Positions 11,101 through 20,840 of a DNA stretch of 64,000 nucleotides are shown here, piece after piece (position 1 is the first letter of the stretch; every line of letters begins with the position of its first letter). Origin of the DNA: Halichondria panicea (lineage: Eukaryota > Porifera > Demospongiae > Suberitida > Halichondriidae); NCBI RefSeq assembly GCF_963675165.1, contig NC_087393.1, forward strand, positions 2,361,502 to 2,425,501, given 5' to 3'. Under the pieces are notes generated by a model that saw nothing but the letters and a program-made list of their open reading frames with translations, had not been told where the DNA came from and searched no databases. The position numbers and the translations under genes are program-made.

Positions 11101-14070
11101 TTAGCCCTAACACAAAATAATGTTACAGAACACAACATCTTGATTCTCATCATGATGGAGAAACAGCAAAGTTTTATTTGGCAAGACCACAGAACTGGTT
11201 TGCAAATGATGATCGCTTCGGGAACAACAAATTATTAGCTCAACTGGATGGTGAGCTTGGTCTGGAAGACTTGGAAGGGATTCTCTCTCAACATTGACAG
11301 CCATAGCAATGATAGCATGCAATACTTATAGATTAATAGTCTTGATCACTTATAGTTCTAGCATGATGCTTGCATGTTTTGCACTGCAGAAGGAGTTTAC
11401 TGCACATTTTGTCCATTATGTGTTTACTGTAGTGACGACCATTGCCTATTCACCTCGGAAAAAGTGGTCAGGTTAAAACCTGACTAACCTGACTGGTGGC
11501 TACGGCCCTGCAACTAGCTCTTTGACAGCAGCAAAATCTGGCATAGCTCTGCTCTTTTTGCAGTCTGCATCGTGGATTGAATTGTTGCTAGGGGAGGTCC
11601 TTTTATAGTGCTGCGGTCACGTGGTATACCACACCTACTCGGAGGATATGCACCGATGTATATCCTCCGTATATCCGCTACCATGGTTACATATCCCTCG
11701 GCATGTGCCAAACGAACGACCGGTGTATCGAGATGATAGAGTTCCAGATTAGCGAGAGTCTATACTCAATTATGTGCGTGCACTTGATGATATTTCCTTT
11801 TCTGCTTAATTCAGTTGTGCTCCCTGTGTCTCCTGTGGTTTCCTTGGTGATTTGTTTTCTGCTGATAATTCATATGGTCGTCTCCGTCTAGTATGTTTTC
11901 TACTCTATTTATGACTAAATGCACATGCATATGGTCACAATCATGCAGTAAGAGTCTCCAAGCTTCAGCAAGGGGTAACACCGTGGTATCAAAGGGATTT
12001 TCCTCATTTCGATTGGTCAGTTTTTAGAATTCATATTTACTGACTAACTACTTGTTTATTTCAGGCTGCTTCTCTAAGATACGCTGGCTATCAAATTGCA
12101 TATTGCCTCGCTGCATTTGTGTCGTACACTCTTGTCTTGTGGATCCTAGGTCTGATTGCAATCTTATTCTTTTTTGGCTTCAAATACATGGCAGATTATG
12201 CTTTCTACGCCTTAGCCTCAATCCTGTAAGTGGATTGAAACTGACATTGGAGTGTATACAATGTTTTTTGTCATTAGGATTCCACTCGCCTGGATTGGAT
12301 TTGTTCTTGCTGCTCAAGTCATCGCTTGCAAGACAATGTTTTTGAAGCGTGGTGGAGGACGGTTCATTATCATTTCCAACCAGTGAGTATAATTATAGTC
12401 ACACAGGTACAGGTAGCACCCCTATAATATATACAGTTGCCGTTTTGAATTCAAGACTTTTTAGATTCAGTGTTGTGTGCATGGCACACATAATAATAAT
12501 CAGAGTGTGGTGTGTCCTTTTCCAGGTACATATATATATATACATATAGGTAGCTATTATAGTCTAGAGTACAATTCAACAATACTTTTATCATGCAGGA
12601 AAATATTTCAATGGTTTATGTTCGTCCTGTTCATCTACAACACTATCATTGGACTGGCCTCAGCCTTGTTTCGTGTTCTCATCTCCGCCACGATGGGATT
12701 GTTGCTGATGTTAAGGCTGGATAGAGTCATCCTTATGAAGGGGTTCGAGCCCTTTGACATAGGTACAACATACATACAACATACATACATGCTATATTGC
12801 TTAGCTCGCAAATGTTGGGTTAATCCCATGCAATTCCAAGTATATAGTACCTACAAAATAGAGGTAAGTCGGCAAAATGATATTGCCTTGGAAAAGATAT
12901 GGTTATGGGAAAGAAACATACATTGAGATTTCGGAATCCTGTTGACTTGTAGTTTTTAGTAGCCAGGCCCACATTATTTATGGCTACGTACCCACTCCTT
13001 TTCATAGGGCACAATACGTACATTGGCTTTCTCCATGTGGACCTTGCATACAACAACGCCGTGGTGCATGTATTTGTCCGCCTCATGGCAGATCTGACCA
13101 CTGGCACTACGTCTAGACGATCTCCGTTTATTCCCACGCCCCCTGAAGTAACTTACGATACGGATCTTGCCTATGGCGTACAAGGTAGGTGATTTCTGTC
13201 AGTATATAAGTTGGGATTAATGTAAAGCTGTTACATAGAAAACAACACTCTTTCTCGTGAGATGAAAAAAAGAAAGACGTATGGTGTGTTCGAAACTCAA
13301 GGTTGTTTTTAGAAATTAGTCTGCTGTATAATACTAAAAATCAACGGTATTTTATATCTGCCATCCAAGGTGCCCTAGGCGATTGTAATATACTTAGTCC
13401 ATTAATTTGTTTGTTTGTTGATCTATCTGTCTGTCGGTCTGTGCACCAAGCTCTTTTGGCATACTACGGTGCTTCATCATTTTCGAGCACGTTGTGAAGT
13501 TTCACTCATACATATATGTATAGATCTATCATATTTGGAATTCTACTTGAAGCTTCACATTGTGTTTTTAGAACTTGCAATGAGAGGAGAATTGTTCCTC
13601 AATATTGGTCAAAACATATACATGCCAAAATCAACCGCTTACTTAATTATCTTAATACGATCCAAATACCTAGAATGTTTTGCGAGCATCAAACATATGC
13701 GAACTTTAATCAATTTGCATAAATAAATCACAAAACCTTAATTAGTACTGCACATCGTCCTTGCCAGAACGCAATATATAGATCGCAAAGGGACAATTTT
13801 CGCAATGGTTTTTCACCCGCAAAATACTCTATAGTAATACGGTACGCAATTCGCTCACGCTCGTATATAAAGTTTGCCAGTGGCTGCCATATACATGTAC
13901 AAGTATGCTTTTCTCCTGTTTCTATAGATACATCTGAGAGGCCATCTAAAGTCAGATCTCATAGAATCAGGAATCGCTGGCTGGTGGCTTACACACTCTT
14001 GCGTAATCCAAGCCTTCAACCTCTCACAGCCAGTCAGCTGCAAGACAAAGACAAGGACACTGCACAGTAA
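5646..14070 (+). CDS. STRA6: STRA6-like multi-pass retinoid transporter/receptor
   Basis: STRA6 is a plasma-membrane protein that takes up retinol from its carrier. Proposed exons: 5646-5721, 5899-5984, 6203-6351, 6678-6798, 7385-7451, 7723-7845, 7984-8054, 8223-8242, 8457-8518, 9673-9829, 11949-12019, 12065-12225, 12278-12382, 12599-12762, 13008-13184, 13928-14070. All phases agree, giving about 584 residues (about 595 with the candidate exon at 4349; vertebrate STRA6 has about 667). Family marks are the segment KLPLRFSAAVTVSTLILYQ, multiple hydrophobic helices, a GFLHVDLAYNN block near the C-terminus, and the hallmark RWLVAYTLLRNPSLQ just before the stop. The tiny exon 8223-8242 and the gttttt donor at 12020 are the least certain joints. 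Several MITEs and a TG/CG repeat sit in its introns. Family assignment is firm. Retinol transport in this organism is inference. Confidence 0.87.
8065..8166. repeat. (TG)n/(CGTG)n microsatellite
   Basis: About 100 bases of alternating TG pass into CGTG repeats, just after the donor of the STRA6-like exon 7984-8054. Alternating purine-pyrimidine DNA of this kind can adopt Z form. The open reading frame through it is spurious. Confidence 0.95.
8905..9305. mobile_element. foldback MITE, CG-rich arms
   Basis: GTGGCCGAGAAGGGTCACCC at 8906 returns as its complement at 9284-9303, and the inner segments (GCCGCC.ACAAGTTTTAAGATC and following, ending AAGGTCAAAGGTC) also pair across a centre near 9150. 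The arms contain CGCGCGC runs unlike the AT-rich surroundings. The right arm is shorter, so it has suffered a deletion. No open frame. Located in an intron of the STRA6-like gene. Confidence 0.75.
9941..10307. mobile_element. inverted-repeat MITE, TACCGTAT ends
   Basis: The ends TACCGTATAGGGGGTATATT (9940s) and the complement near 10305 pair imperfectly over about 80 bases, including a GAGGGTA...CGGAA.GACC core and a TTTAATTTT.GC inner block. A related half-copy begins at 14567. It is non-coding and lies in a STRA6-like intron. A GCATGCATGCATGC run marks the centre near 10185. Confidence 0.6.
10345..10580. repeat. dispersed repeat shared with 18460-18670
   Basis: Several blocks, including GACTAATTTT.(T/C)(A/G)GTTCTGTCTC, ACC(A)CA(T/C)CCAAAACGTC and GTGGCCGCATTTyA(G/A)..CGAGTTTT, occur in the same order here and at 18460-18670. 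It is an old interspersed element without coding content, located in an intron of the STRA6-like gene. Confidence 0.6.
10945..11510. mobile_element. 566-base element with CAGGGCCGTAGCCACCA inverted ends
   Basis: The 17-base end CAGGGCCGTAGCCACCA at 10945 is matched by its exact complement ending at 11510, and CAAC stands on both sides (10941-10944 and 11511-11514) as a possible target duplication. A subterminal AGTGGTCAGGTTA block also recurs at both ends. There is no transposase, so the element is non-autonomous. Ends of the type CAGGG occur in hAT-like elements, but the flanking duplication is not the 8 bases typical of hAT. Confidence 0.8.
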
Positions 14071-14257
14071 TAAACACTCTATTTTGTAACATTCTGCGTA
14101 GATATATGTATATAGTCCTCGACCCCTTTAGTGGAGCTTTCTTTTCTCCTGAATATGAGTTTTTTCACCTTGTTATCTGTTTTATGAATGTATCGGTAAC
14201 GAAAGTTTTAGTTTTGTTACCACGTACCTGTAATATCCATCTCATAATACCTTAGTA

Positions 14258-14381
14258 ACATACTGACTGGATTCCTTAGTCTGCTACCAATTGCTCGATA
14301 TAATTCTCAATCTGATTCTAAGGTTCTAGCATCTTCACAATATATACAACATTCTTACTTGCACTACAGGTGCTATTAAAG
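14258..14381 (+). pseudogene. relic of a GPCR gene related to 19833-20840
   Basis: This stretch matches the part of the GPCR gene that encodes helix 1 to the start of helix 2 (about 19955-20085), for example ACTGACTGGATTCCTTAGTCT here against actgattggattccttggtct there. The similarity continues through the region coding for LILNAF..FLILKF and the CTTGCACTAC(A/T) block. Frame-shifting changes and the loss of everything downstream make it non-functional. It shows that this GPCR had at least one more local copy. Confidence 0.7.
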
Positions 14382-14743
14382 TAATAGTAGTATGTGGTTA
14401 AGAGTGCAATATGAGATTAATAGCACGAGTAACAAGCAATGGCACGAGACGAAGCCTAGTGCTATTATTTTATGTACCTTGCCAGTGCTTGTGGCGAGTA
14501 CTATATATTAATCCCTTGTTGCAAATAAAATAAAAGATAAGGCAAACTAATGTCCCGTGCAATTACCGTATATTTCGAGGGTTTTCGTGGAAAGACCGTT
14601 GGAAATGTTTCCGCAAATTGATTTAAATCCCACTTTTAGAGCTAATCAATATTATTTAGAATAAACTTTTGAAGTGGCCATTAACTAAAATATGATTCTT
14701 CTGTCCATCTACGTAAACACTGTCACAAAGTAACACTCGCACG

Positions 14744-14820
14744 TGGATGAAGTATCGTAAATTACTAGTAATCAGCTAGTAAATGCTAAGCAGCGAACAA
14801 TTTACGATACTTCATCCACC
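14744..14820. repeat. short palindrome
   Basis: GTGGATGAAGTATCGTAAATT and its reverse complement face each other across a 30-base loop, a hairpin of about 20 pairs. It may be a tiny MITE remnant. It is non-coding. Confidence 0.6.
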
Positions 14821-14848
14821 CTTTACCTTCATTTATTCGTTATTTATT

Positions 14849-15093
14849 GGGTGCCGTTTGTGTCAAAACTGCATGTTTAATGTATGTGAAAATCCACTCG
14901 CTGTATTTGGTCTCCCAATTTACTAAATCAGGCTCACAAATAATGAATGAGCATTATGGGTGTGGCATTAATAAGCGTTGAATTTAGTAAAGCGGGAGCC
15001 TGATTTAGTAAATCGGGAGACCAATACAGTGAAGTGGATTTTATAAACAGGCAGTTTTGACACGGCATGGTGTTTTGACACAAACGGCACCCC
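14849..15093. mobile_element. 245-base inverted-repeat MITE
   Basis: GGGTGCCGTTTGTGTCAAAA at the left end returns as the complement ending at 15093, and inner blocks (TCCACT..CTGTATTGGTCTCCC and CGATTTACTAAATCAGGC) also pair. The right arm contains a small duplication. It has no coding frame. Confidence 0.7.
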
Positions 15094-16452
15094 ATAGTAA
15101 TTGAGTCGTAAACGTGCGCCCTGCACTGTCCATCAGAGAGTGCACAAAGTTGCTAAAATCGAGGCATGTATATAATTTTTCGCTCGTGTTTTGGCGCGCC
15201 ACCTCACCCAAACATGTATGGGGGATCTTAAAACCGAGGTTCAAAGGGGCCTGTGCCCCTCGCCTTTTAAGGTTTCATCACCCCTGAGACGTTATTGTGA
15301 GGGTGTACGCTACAACCTCATCATGTCCTGATATAGGTGTCGTACTGCAGTTCCAAGAGTACGCCGAAAACATTAAGAATCTCATACACCATTATGGAGG
15401 GGTTTCACTGGGTGTGGCTGGATTGGGTTACCAATGGGGAAAAAAGGGTGCAAAATGTTACAGAAATCTGTATAATTATACGTGAATCGGGTGAGGTAGC
15501 AGAGATTGAAATTTTAATGAGAATCATTCGGCAGATAAAGGTTAACTGAGAGTTAGGGTTTTGAATACCCTAGATTTGTTTGCGTTTTCACTGTTTAGCT
15601 CATTTTGCTGGTATTAAATTCTGCTAAATCCTGCTCAAGTTGTGAAACTTCATAGCGTTCTATGTACTCGCATGTGGTTTTAATGAGAGGATTCATTGCA
15701 TTTTCCAATTATCTGTGAGTACAAATTTTGCGATTTTACTCTCATTCGCAGAAATAGCAGAAATTAATACTCGCGAAAATATGTAAGATAATCCGACATT
15801 GTGTATATAGTATGGCTTTTTAGCTGTATAAGTCATTCCTGGGAGTGATTAGTCGCTTCTGCACATCACTAATTGATCACTAATTTACCTTGACTGTGGC
15901 TCATGCCTATAGCCACTACACTTCCTCAGGTTTACTATACATGCAGCTAATAAACTTACTAAACATGATTTTTTAACGTATACATCCTCAAGCATGCATG
16001 TTGTATAAGCGGGTAATTTTCGTTGGTGCAAATGTTAGTATGAAACATTTGTGTCCCTCATACGTGCAATTAGATAGAATGCAATTAGCCTCTGATTGAA
16101 CTCGGCAATAACGTTGTATGTGGGAGGATAATTGAGACTAATTGCTGACTGCACCATACCTGACGTACCTCCTCTGCATGGTGGAGTACAGCCTAGTGTG
16201 GTAGAATAATTTCGCAGTTTTACTTTTCGAATGATGCTCTACTATACGAAAACTCCGAAAGAACCTGCGATACGGTATACATTTAGCATGATTCTCTGCT
16301 AAAGCCTAAACACACTCTAGTGAATTACACAATGCACATGGTCACATGAGATTCATTCTACCTAATTTGGCAACATGTTGGTTATGGGTTAATGGGTTAG
16401 TCATTATTTGATCTCATAAAAGCAATACTGGCAGATACAATTATTCTTTGCT
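15094..16452. other. intergenic stretch upstream of the TRAF-like gene
   Basis: Short frames at 15297-15549 overlap one another and have no recognised domain or splice partner. A block around 15730-15790 (GCGATTTTACTCTCATTCGC) recurs near 44810 and marks another dispersed repeat. A CATAAAAG box at 16416 lies 36 bases before the TRAF-like start codon and could be its TATA element. Confidence 0.4.
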
Positions 16453-18171
16453 ATGTCTACTTTGAACAACCCAGTAAGTTACAAGTATGAGTTCATTGAT
16501 CAAGTTCCTGAAGAGTACTACTGCAAGCAGTCCAAACATGTAGCTAGGGAACCTACTATTGCAAGTTGCTGCACTGAAATTTTCTGTAAATTGTGTTTAG
16601 AAGCAGCTATCAAAGAAGAACATCCATGTCCTAGCTGTGAGAGCAAAGATATTGGCTTATTGGGTCCACATAAGAAATTCAACACCAGAATTCTCTCTCT
16701 AAAGGTTCACTGTTCCCTGAAGAGTTGTGGCTGTGAGTGGACTGACCAACTTCAACACCTCGATGCTCACCTAGACCTCAGTACTGGGGATTGTGTCTAT
16801 GTCGATGTGGACTGCCCCAAAGGCTGTGAGCAAAAACTTCAGAAACGCAATGTGGACACACACATTTCCAAAGAGTGCCCAAATAGAGATCACATATGTC
16901 AGCATTGTTCTTTTAGTGCCACATTTCGTGATGTATTTCAGCATTTTGACGTTTGTCGGTACTATCCCATTGTGTGCCCCAACAGATGTGGAGCCACCTT
17001 TGAACGAGACGATCTTGAAGACCACATGAAGATGTGTAGTCAGCAAAAAATCCAGTGTGAGTTCAATTACGCTGGTTGTGAGGCTGAGTTTATACGAGAC
17101 AAGCAAAGGGAGCACATGGAACAAACCACACAGAAACACCTAGCCTTGATAGCAGCTACTACTCTGAGAATCGGCCAAACCTTTGAAATTAAGCTTCAAG
17201 AGCAGCAACAAACTTACGAGCAGATGTTACAGGACAAAGATTCTGAGATTGAGGCAATTGCAAATAATATAGCCACTGGGTTAATGAATGAACAAGCCAA
17301 ACAAATCAAAGCAGAGAAGCAACAAACACTAGAGCAGGCGATTCAGAACAAAGAGTCCGAGATTCTGAACAACATTGTACATTGCCAACAAAGAGAGTTT
17401 GAGCAAAAGTTTCGAACGCAGCAGCAAGCATTCAAACAGATGCATAAAGAACAGAAACAAGAAGTTGATCAGAAGCTTCAACAACAACAAAAAGCAATTG
17501 ATCATGCTCTCCGAAATCTGCAACGAACACAACAGAAGTTTCAAGAGCAATACCTAATACGTGAGCAGAAACTTAGAGAACAACTGCTACAATTAGATGA
17601 CAAATTAAGAAAGGAATTAGAAAATCAACAGGAAATGTTTGAGCTGAAATTTGGGGAGGTAGTTCAGGAATTTCACAAGCGACTCGAGCAAAAAGAACAA
17701 GACAAAGAGGCAGAAATCACATCCCTCAAGGAGCTTGTTAACAATTTGAACATAGCAGTGGGTATTTTGCCATGTAACATCCAGCTGAGCGATTTCAAAG
17801 CGGTGAAGGAAAGTAACGGTCACATTGAGAGTAATCCCATGTACACTCATCCTGGTGGATACAAGTTTTTTTTAAGGATACTACCAAATGGAGCTGGAAG
17901 TGGTACTGCAACTCATGTTTCAGTGCAGGTGTTTTCACTTAAAGGTGACCATGACGACACACTCACGTTTCCAGCCAAGTTTTACATCACTGTAGAGCTA
18001 ATGAACCAAAATCGAGACCAAGATCATTATTCAAAAGATATTCACTGTACGGTTATTTCTGAAAAGAGAGACGGTTGGTACATAGGATGTGATGATGAAT
18101 ATATTGCTCTCACTGAATTAACCCACACGAAAAATGACTGTCTCAAGTTTAAAATAACAAAATTAATATAA
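16453..18171 (+). CDS. TRAF-like protein: degenerate RING, TRAF zinc fingers, coiled coil, MATH
   Basis: This intronless gene encodes 572 residues with the TRAF layout. TRAF proteins are cytoplasmic adaptors, often ubiquitin ligases, acting below innate immune and TNF-type receptors. Residues 24-62 follow the RING pattern, but the second cysteine is Ser27 and the CGH histidine is Thr41, so both zinc sites lack a ligand and ligase activity is doubtful. Residues about 85-215 hold TRAF-type Cys/His fingers (CPKGC, CPNRC and CEFNYAGC starts). A Gln/Glu-rich coiled coil of about 200 residues precedes a C-terminal MATH domain (about 435-570) with the PGGYKFFLRI strand typical of the fold. A lack of introns suggests retroposition or an expanded lineage-specific subfamily. 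Partner and pathway are not determinable. Confidence 0.93.
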   Translation: MSTLNNPVSYKYEFIDQVPEEYYCKQSKHVAREPTIASCCTEIFCKLCLEAAIKEEHPCPSCESKDIGLLGPHKKFNTRILSLKVHCSLKSCGCEWTDQLQHLDAHLDLSTGDCVYVDVDCPKGCEQKLQKRNVDTHISKECPNRDHICQHCSFSATFRDVFQHFDVCRYYPIVCPNRCGATFERDDLEDHMKMCSQQKIQCEFNYAGCEAEFIRDKQREHMEQTTQKHLALIAATTLRIGQTFEIKLQEQQQTYEQMLQDKDSEIEAIANNIATGLMNEQAKQIKAEKQQTLEQAIQNKESEILNNIVHCQQREFEQKFRTQQQAFKQMHKEQKQEVDQKLQQQQKAIDHALRNLQRTQQKFQEQYLIREQKLREQLLQLDDKLRKELENQQEMFELKFGEVVQEFHKRLEQKEQDKEAEITSLKELVNNLNIAVGILPCNIQLSDFKAVKESNGHIESNPMYTHPGGYKFFLRILPNGAGSGTATHVSVQVFSLKGDHDDTLTFPAKFYITVELMNQNRDQDHYSKDIHCTVISEKRDGWYIGCDDEYIALTELTHTKNDCLKFKITKLI

Positions 18172-18946
18172 ACATAATGTGAAGTTGTACATGTGTTACT
18201 TAATTGTGCAAAACATTACTCATCTCGATAATACTTAACTGCATGGGGTAACCATTATTCAATTCCCGAACAGACTAACTATAATTTATATGCAGTACAG
18301 TATTTTATTTGGCGAATGATCTGAACTGACTTGGCATTTTGGATATAAAAGCAACATCCTACAGCACAATAACACCCATAACACACTTAGCCAGATCAAG
18401 ACTTCTCCTTTTAAACGAGAGCCCTGAAAACAGAAAACACTTAAGAAACAGTGGAATAGCACAGTGGCCGCATTTCAGAAAATAGCCGCAGCTCCCTCCC
18501 TCGAATCTATAATGACTAATTTTACGGTTCTGTCTCGAGTCATTTTGCTCTAGTGCAACCACACCCAAAACGTCACCAAAACGTCATATCCGGCCGTAAT
18601 AGGTAATGTGTACTGGCCGGTATATATGGAATAGTGAGTGGCCGCATTTTAAGAACAAGTTTTGTGCACTAAACACGTATATAGCTAGCAATTCGTGCCA
18701 AACCAAATGACCGGTATAGTCGAGGTGGCTGTAAATCAGATAAATTATTTACTTTAATGTAGGAAATAATAGCGTGATACATATACGTCTGCCATCATTA
18801 ATTTTACACAACTTTATGACCCTAAATTCATTACATACGCATGTTAATCGGGGCCTAATAGACACATTTTTCATTAGAATAACGGGTGAAAAAAGTATAT
18901 TAATTTATCAGGGCCTACGTATATCATGCCATGCTAAGTTATAATT
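18172..18946. repeat. intergenic stretch with dispersed repeat (18460-18670)
   Basis: The segment 18460-18670 is the second copy of the repeat at 10345-10580 and has the same order of conserved blocks. The rest is AT-rich and carries no supported gene. Confidence 0.5.
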
Positions 18947-19365
18947 AGGTCATTATAGACTCATTACGTACGGTAAAAATTATTGTATCCGTTTTGCCGC
19001 TGCATGTACGGATACAATAATTTTTATGAAGCTCAACGCACGGGGTGAATGCTCTATGAGCATCTTGATATAGGTCAGTTTCAACAACTTTTCGTGATCA
19101 AAGCTCTTCATACATTTTTGAGAAGTTTCCGATGATGCACAGCTTAAACCTTTCAGTTTTGCCACAAATTGCAGCTATTCGTAAAGGTATGTATTAAAAA
19201 ATGCATTGGAGCACATTTTCGTGTGAAATGTAGCTATACAACTATTGCACTACCTAAAGCAACGGTGATTCAATGAACTTGCCGGATATAAATGAAACAT
19301 CACACAAATGCAGTAGACTATAAATAGTGTGCACGGCATTGATCTTATAGCCACCACAAACAAAT

Positions 19366-19449
19366 ATGCTTAGCATGAGCCTATTGAATGTGTCTGATGA
19401 ATCTGACAACTTGTCCAATAAGACATGCGAAGAATCAAGGTCATTATAG
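19366..19449 (+). pseudogene. truncated duplicate start of the GPCR gene
   Basis: The upstream duplicate repeats the GPCR start codon and about 25 codons, differing by AATAAG against AGG (Asn-Lys instead of Arg). At the duplication joint it runs into TCATTATAG and stops after 27 residues. If transcription starts at the upstream copy, this becomes an upstream open frame that could lower translation of the intact GPCR 384 bases further on. Confidence 0.75.
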
Positions 19450-19784
19450 ACTCATTACGTACGGTAAAAATTATTGTATCCGTTTTGCCGCTGCATGTAC
19501 AATGAAGCTCAACGCACGGGGTGAATGCTCTATGAGCATCTTGATATAGGTCAGTTTCAACAACTTTTCGTGATCAAAGCTTTTCATACATTTTTGAGAC
19601 GATGCACAGCTTAAACCTTTCAGTTTTGCCACAAATTGCAGCTATTCGTAAAGGTATGTATTAAAAAATGCATTGGAGCACATTTTCGCGTGAAATGTAG
19701 CTATACAACTATTGCACTACCTAAAGCAACGGTGATTCAACAACTTGCCGGATATAAATGAAACATCACACAAATGCAGTAGAC

Positions 19785-19794
19785 TATATATAAG
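19785..19794 (+). promoter_or_regulatory. TATA box of the GPCR gene
   Basis: TATATATAAG lies 39 bases before the ATG at 19833. The duplicated upstream copy has the related TATAAATAG at the matching place. Confidence 0.5.
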
Positions 19795-19832
19795 TGTGCA
19801 CGGCATTGATCTTATAGCCACCACAAACAAAT

Positions 19833-20840
19833 ATGCTTAGCATGAGCCTATTGAATGTGTCTGATGAATCTGACAACTTGTCCAGGACATGCGAAGAATC
19901 AAGGTTATATGGATTGGAGTATTCTAATAGGAATTTGGAAACTGTTTTACGTTATATACTGATTGGATTCCTTGGTCTACAGCTACCAATCGCTCTAATT
20001 CTCAATGCATTTATGATATTTCTGATCCTAAAGTTCAGGCATCTTCGTAACATAACATTCTTCCTTGCACTGCAACTACTATTAATTGATTTGCTGTACA
20101 CCGTTTTCAGTACACCAATCACGATTATCAGTGCTGCTTCAGGAAAATGGGTTATGGGTTTACCATTTTGCAGTCTTACTGGTTTTTTACTAACAATTGA
20201 TTGGCAAATGAGGAGCATACTTATGTTCGTTATTGTTTGTGATCGCTTTTGCACAGTTTTCATGCCTTTCAAGTATCCACGAATTCGTCGAAAAGTGATC
20301 ATACCGCTTAACATTAGTGCTGTACTAGTAACAGTCATTACTGCCTTGATACCTGTAGCACTAGACTGTACGGACTTTAATCGGATTGCTTGGTACTGCA
20401 CACCTCAGAACGGATGTAAAAATCCTGACGCTTGTCAATTAGTCTTGATAGTACTTGGACCACTTTCCAATGTGATTGGAAGCTATGTTCCGTTAGTGAT
20501 GTACATTATTATGTTCATCAAAGCTAGAAAAACACAGAATCAAATTTCAAGTGGGACTTTGGAGTCGGAAGAGTTCTTGATCAGGAAAAAAAAGGAGAGA
20601 AAAGCAAACGTAACTTTCTTGCTTTTGTTTCTCGCATTGTTTGGGGTGACGGCTGTACCATTTCTTTTCTATATCACTTCTGGTCCATTTATTGGGGAGC
20701 AAACTTTAGATGCTTATATATTGCCGAGGTATATCTTTCGACTGGTGTTCTCTCTCCTCCCAATTGTCGATCCTATTGCTATCATGAGAAACCAAGAAGT
20801 GAGGAAAGCATTGAAGCTTCTGAGAAATATGTTCAAATAA
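19833..20840 (+). CDS. class A (rhodopsin-like) G protein-coupled receptor
   Basis: This is an intronless 335-residue protein with seven hydrophobic helices. Seen marks are Asn58 in helix 1 (LILNAF), Asp86 in helix 2 (LLLIDLLY), Cys113 before helix 3, the DRF form of the DRY motif at 137-139, and DPIAI at 313-317 where NPxxY is usual, so the final tyrosine is replaced. The N-terminal 40 residues have Asn-linked glycosylation sites (NVS, NLS). The third cytoplasmic loop is basic (RKKKERK). ATG 19833 was chosen because a TATA box lies just upstream; Met4 is an in-frame alternative. The ligand is unknown; sponge receptors of this kind rarely have direct orthologues elsewhere. A relic copy lies at 14258-14381. 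Confidence 0.92.
   Translation: MLSMSLLNVSDESDNLSRTCEESRLYGLEYSNRNLETVLRYILIGFLGLQLPIALILNAFMIFLILKFRHLRNITFFLALQLLLIDLLYTVFSTPITIISAASGKWVMGLPFCSLTGFLLTIDWQMRSILMFVIVCDRFCTVFMPFKYPRIRRKVIIPLNISAVLVTVITALIPVALDCTDFNRIAWYCTPQNGCKNPDACQLVLIVLGPLSNVIGSYVPLVMYIIMFIKARKTQNQISSGTLESEEFLIRKKKERKANVTFLLLFLALFGVTAVPFLFYITSGPFIGEQTLDAYILPRYIFRLVFSLLPIVDPIAIMRNQEVRKALKLLRNMFK

Larger units (their letters stand above)
18947..19904 (+). repeat. tandem duplication of the GPCR promoter and first codons
   Basis: Unit 1 (18947-19440) and unit 2 (19438-19904) are near-identical head-to-tail copies of about 490 and 467 bases. Each contains the upstream region, a TATA-like box (19316 and 19785) and the first ~25 codons of the GPCR. 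Unit 1 also holds a hairpin (AAAAATTATTGTATCCG and its complement, 18976-19026) whose second arm is missing from unit 2. The differences are few, so the duplication is recent. Confidence 0.9.

Noticed and set aside
16771..17850. Antisense frames in the TRAF-like gene
   Set aside because: Hydrophobic reading of the complement of a Gln/Lys-rich coiled coil; no start or domain support.
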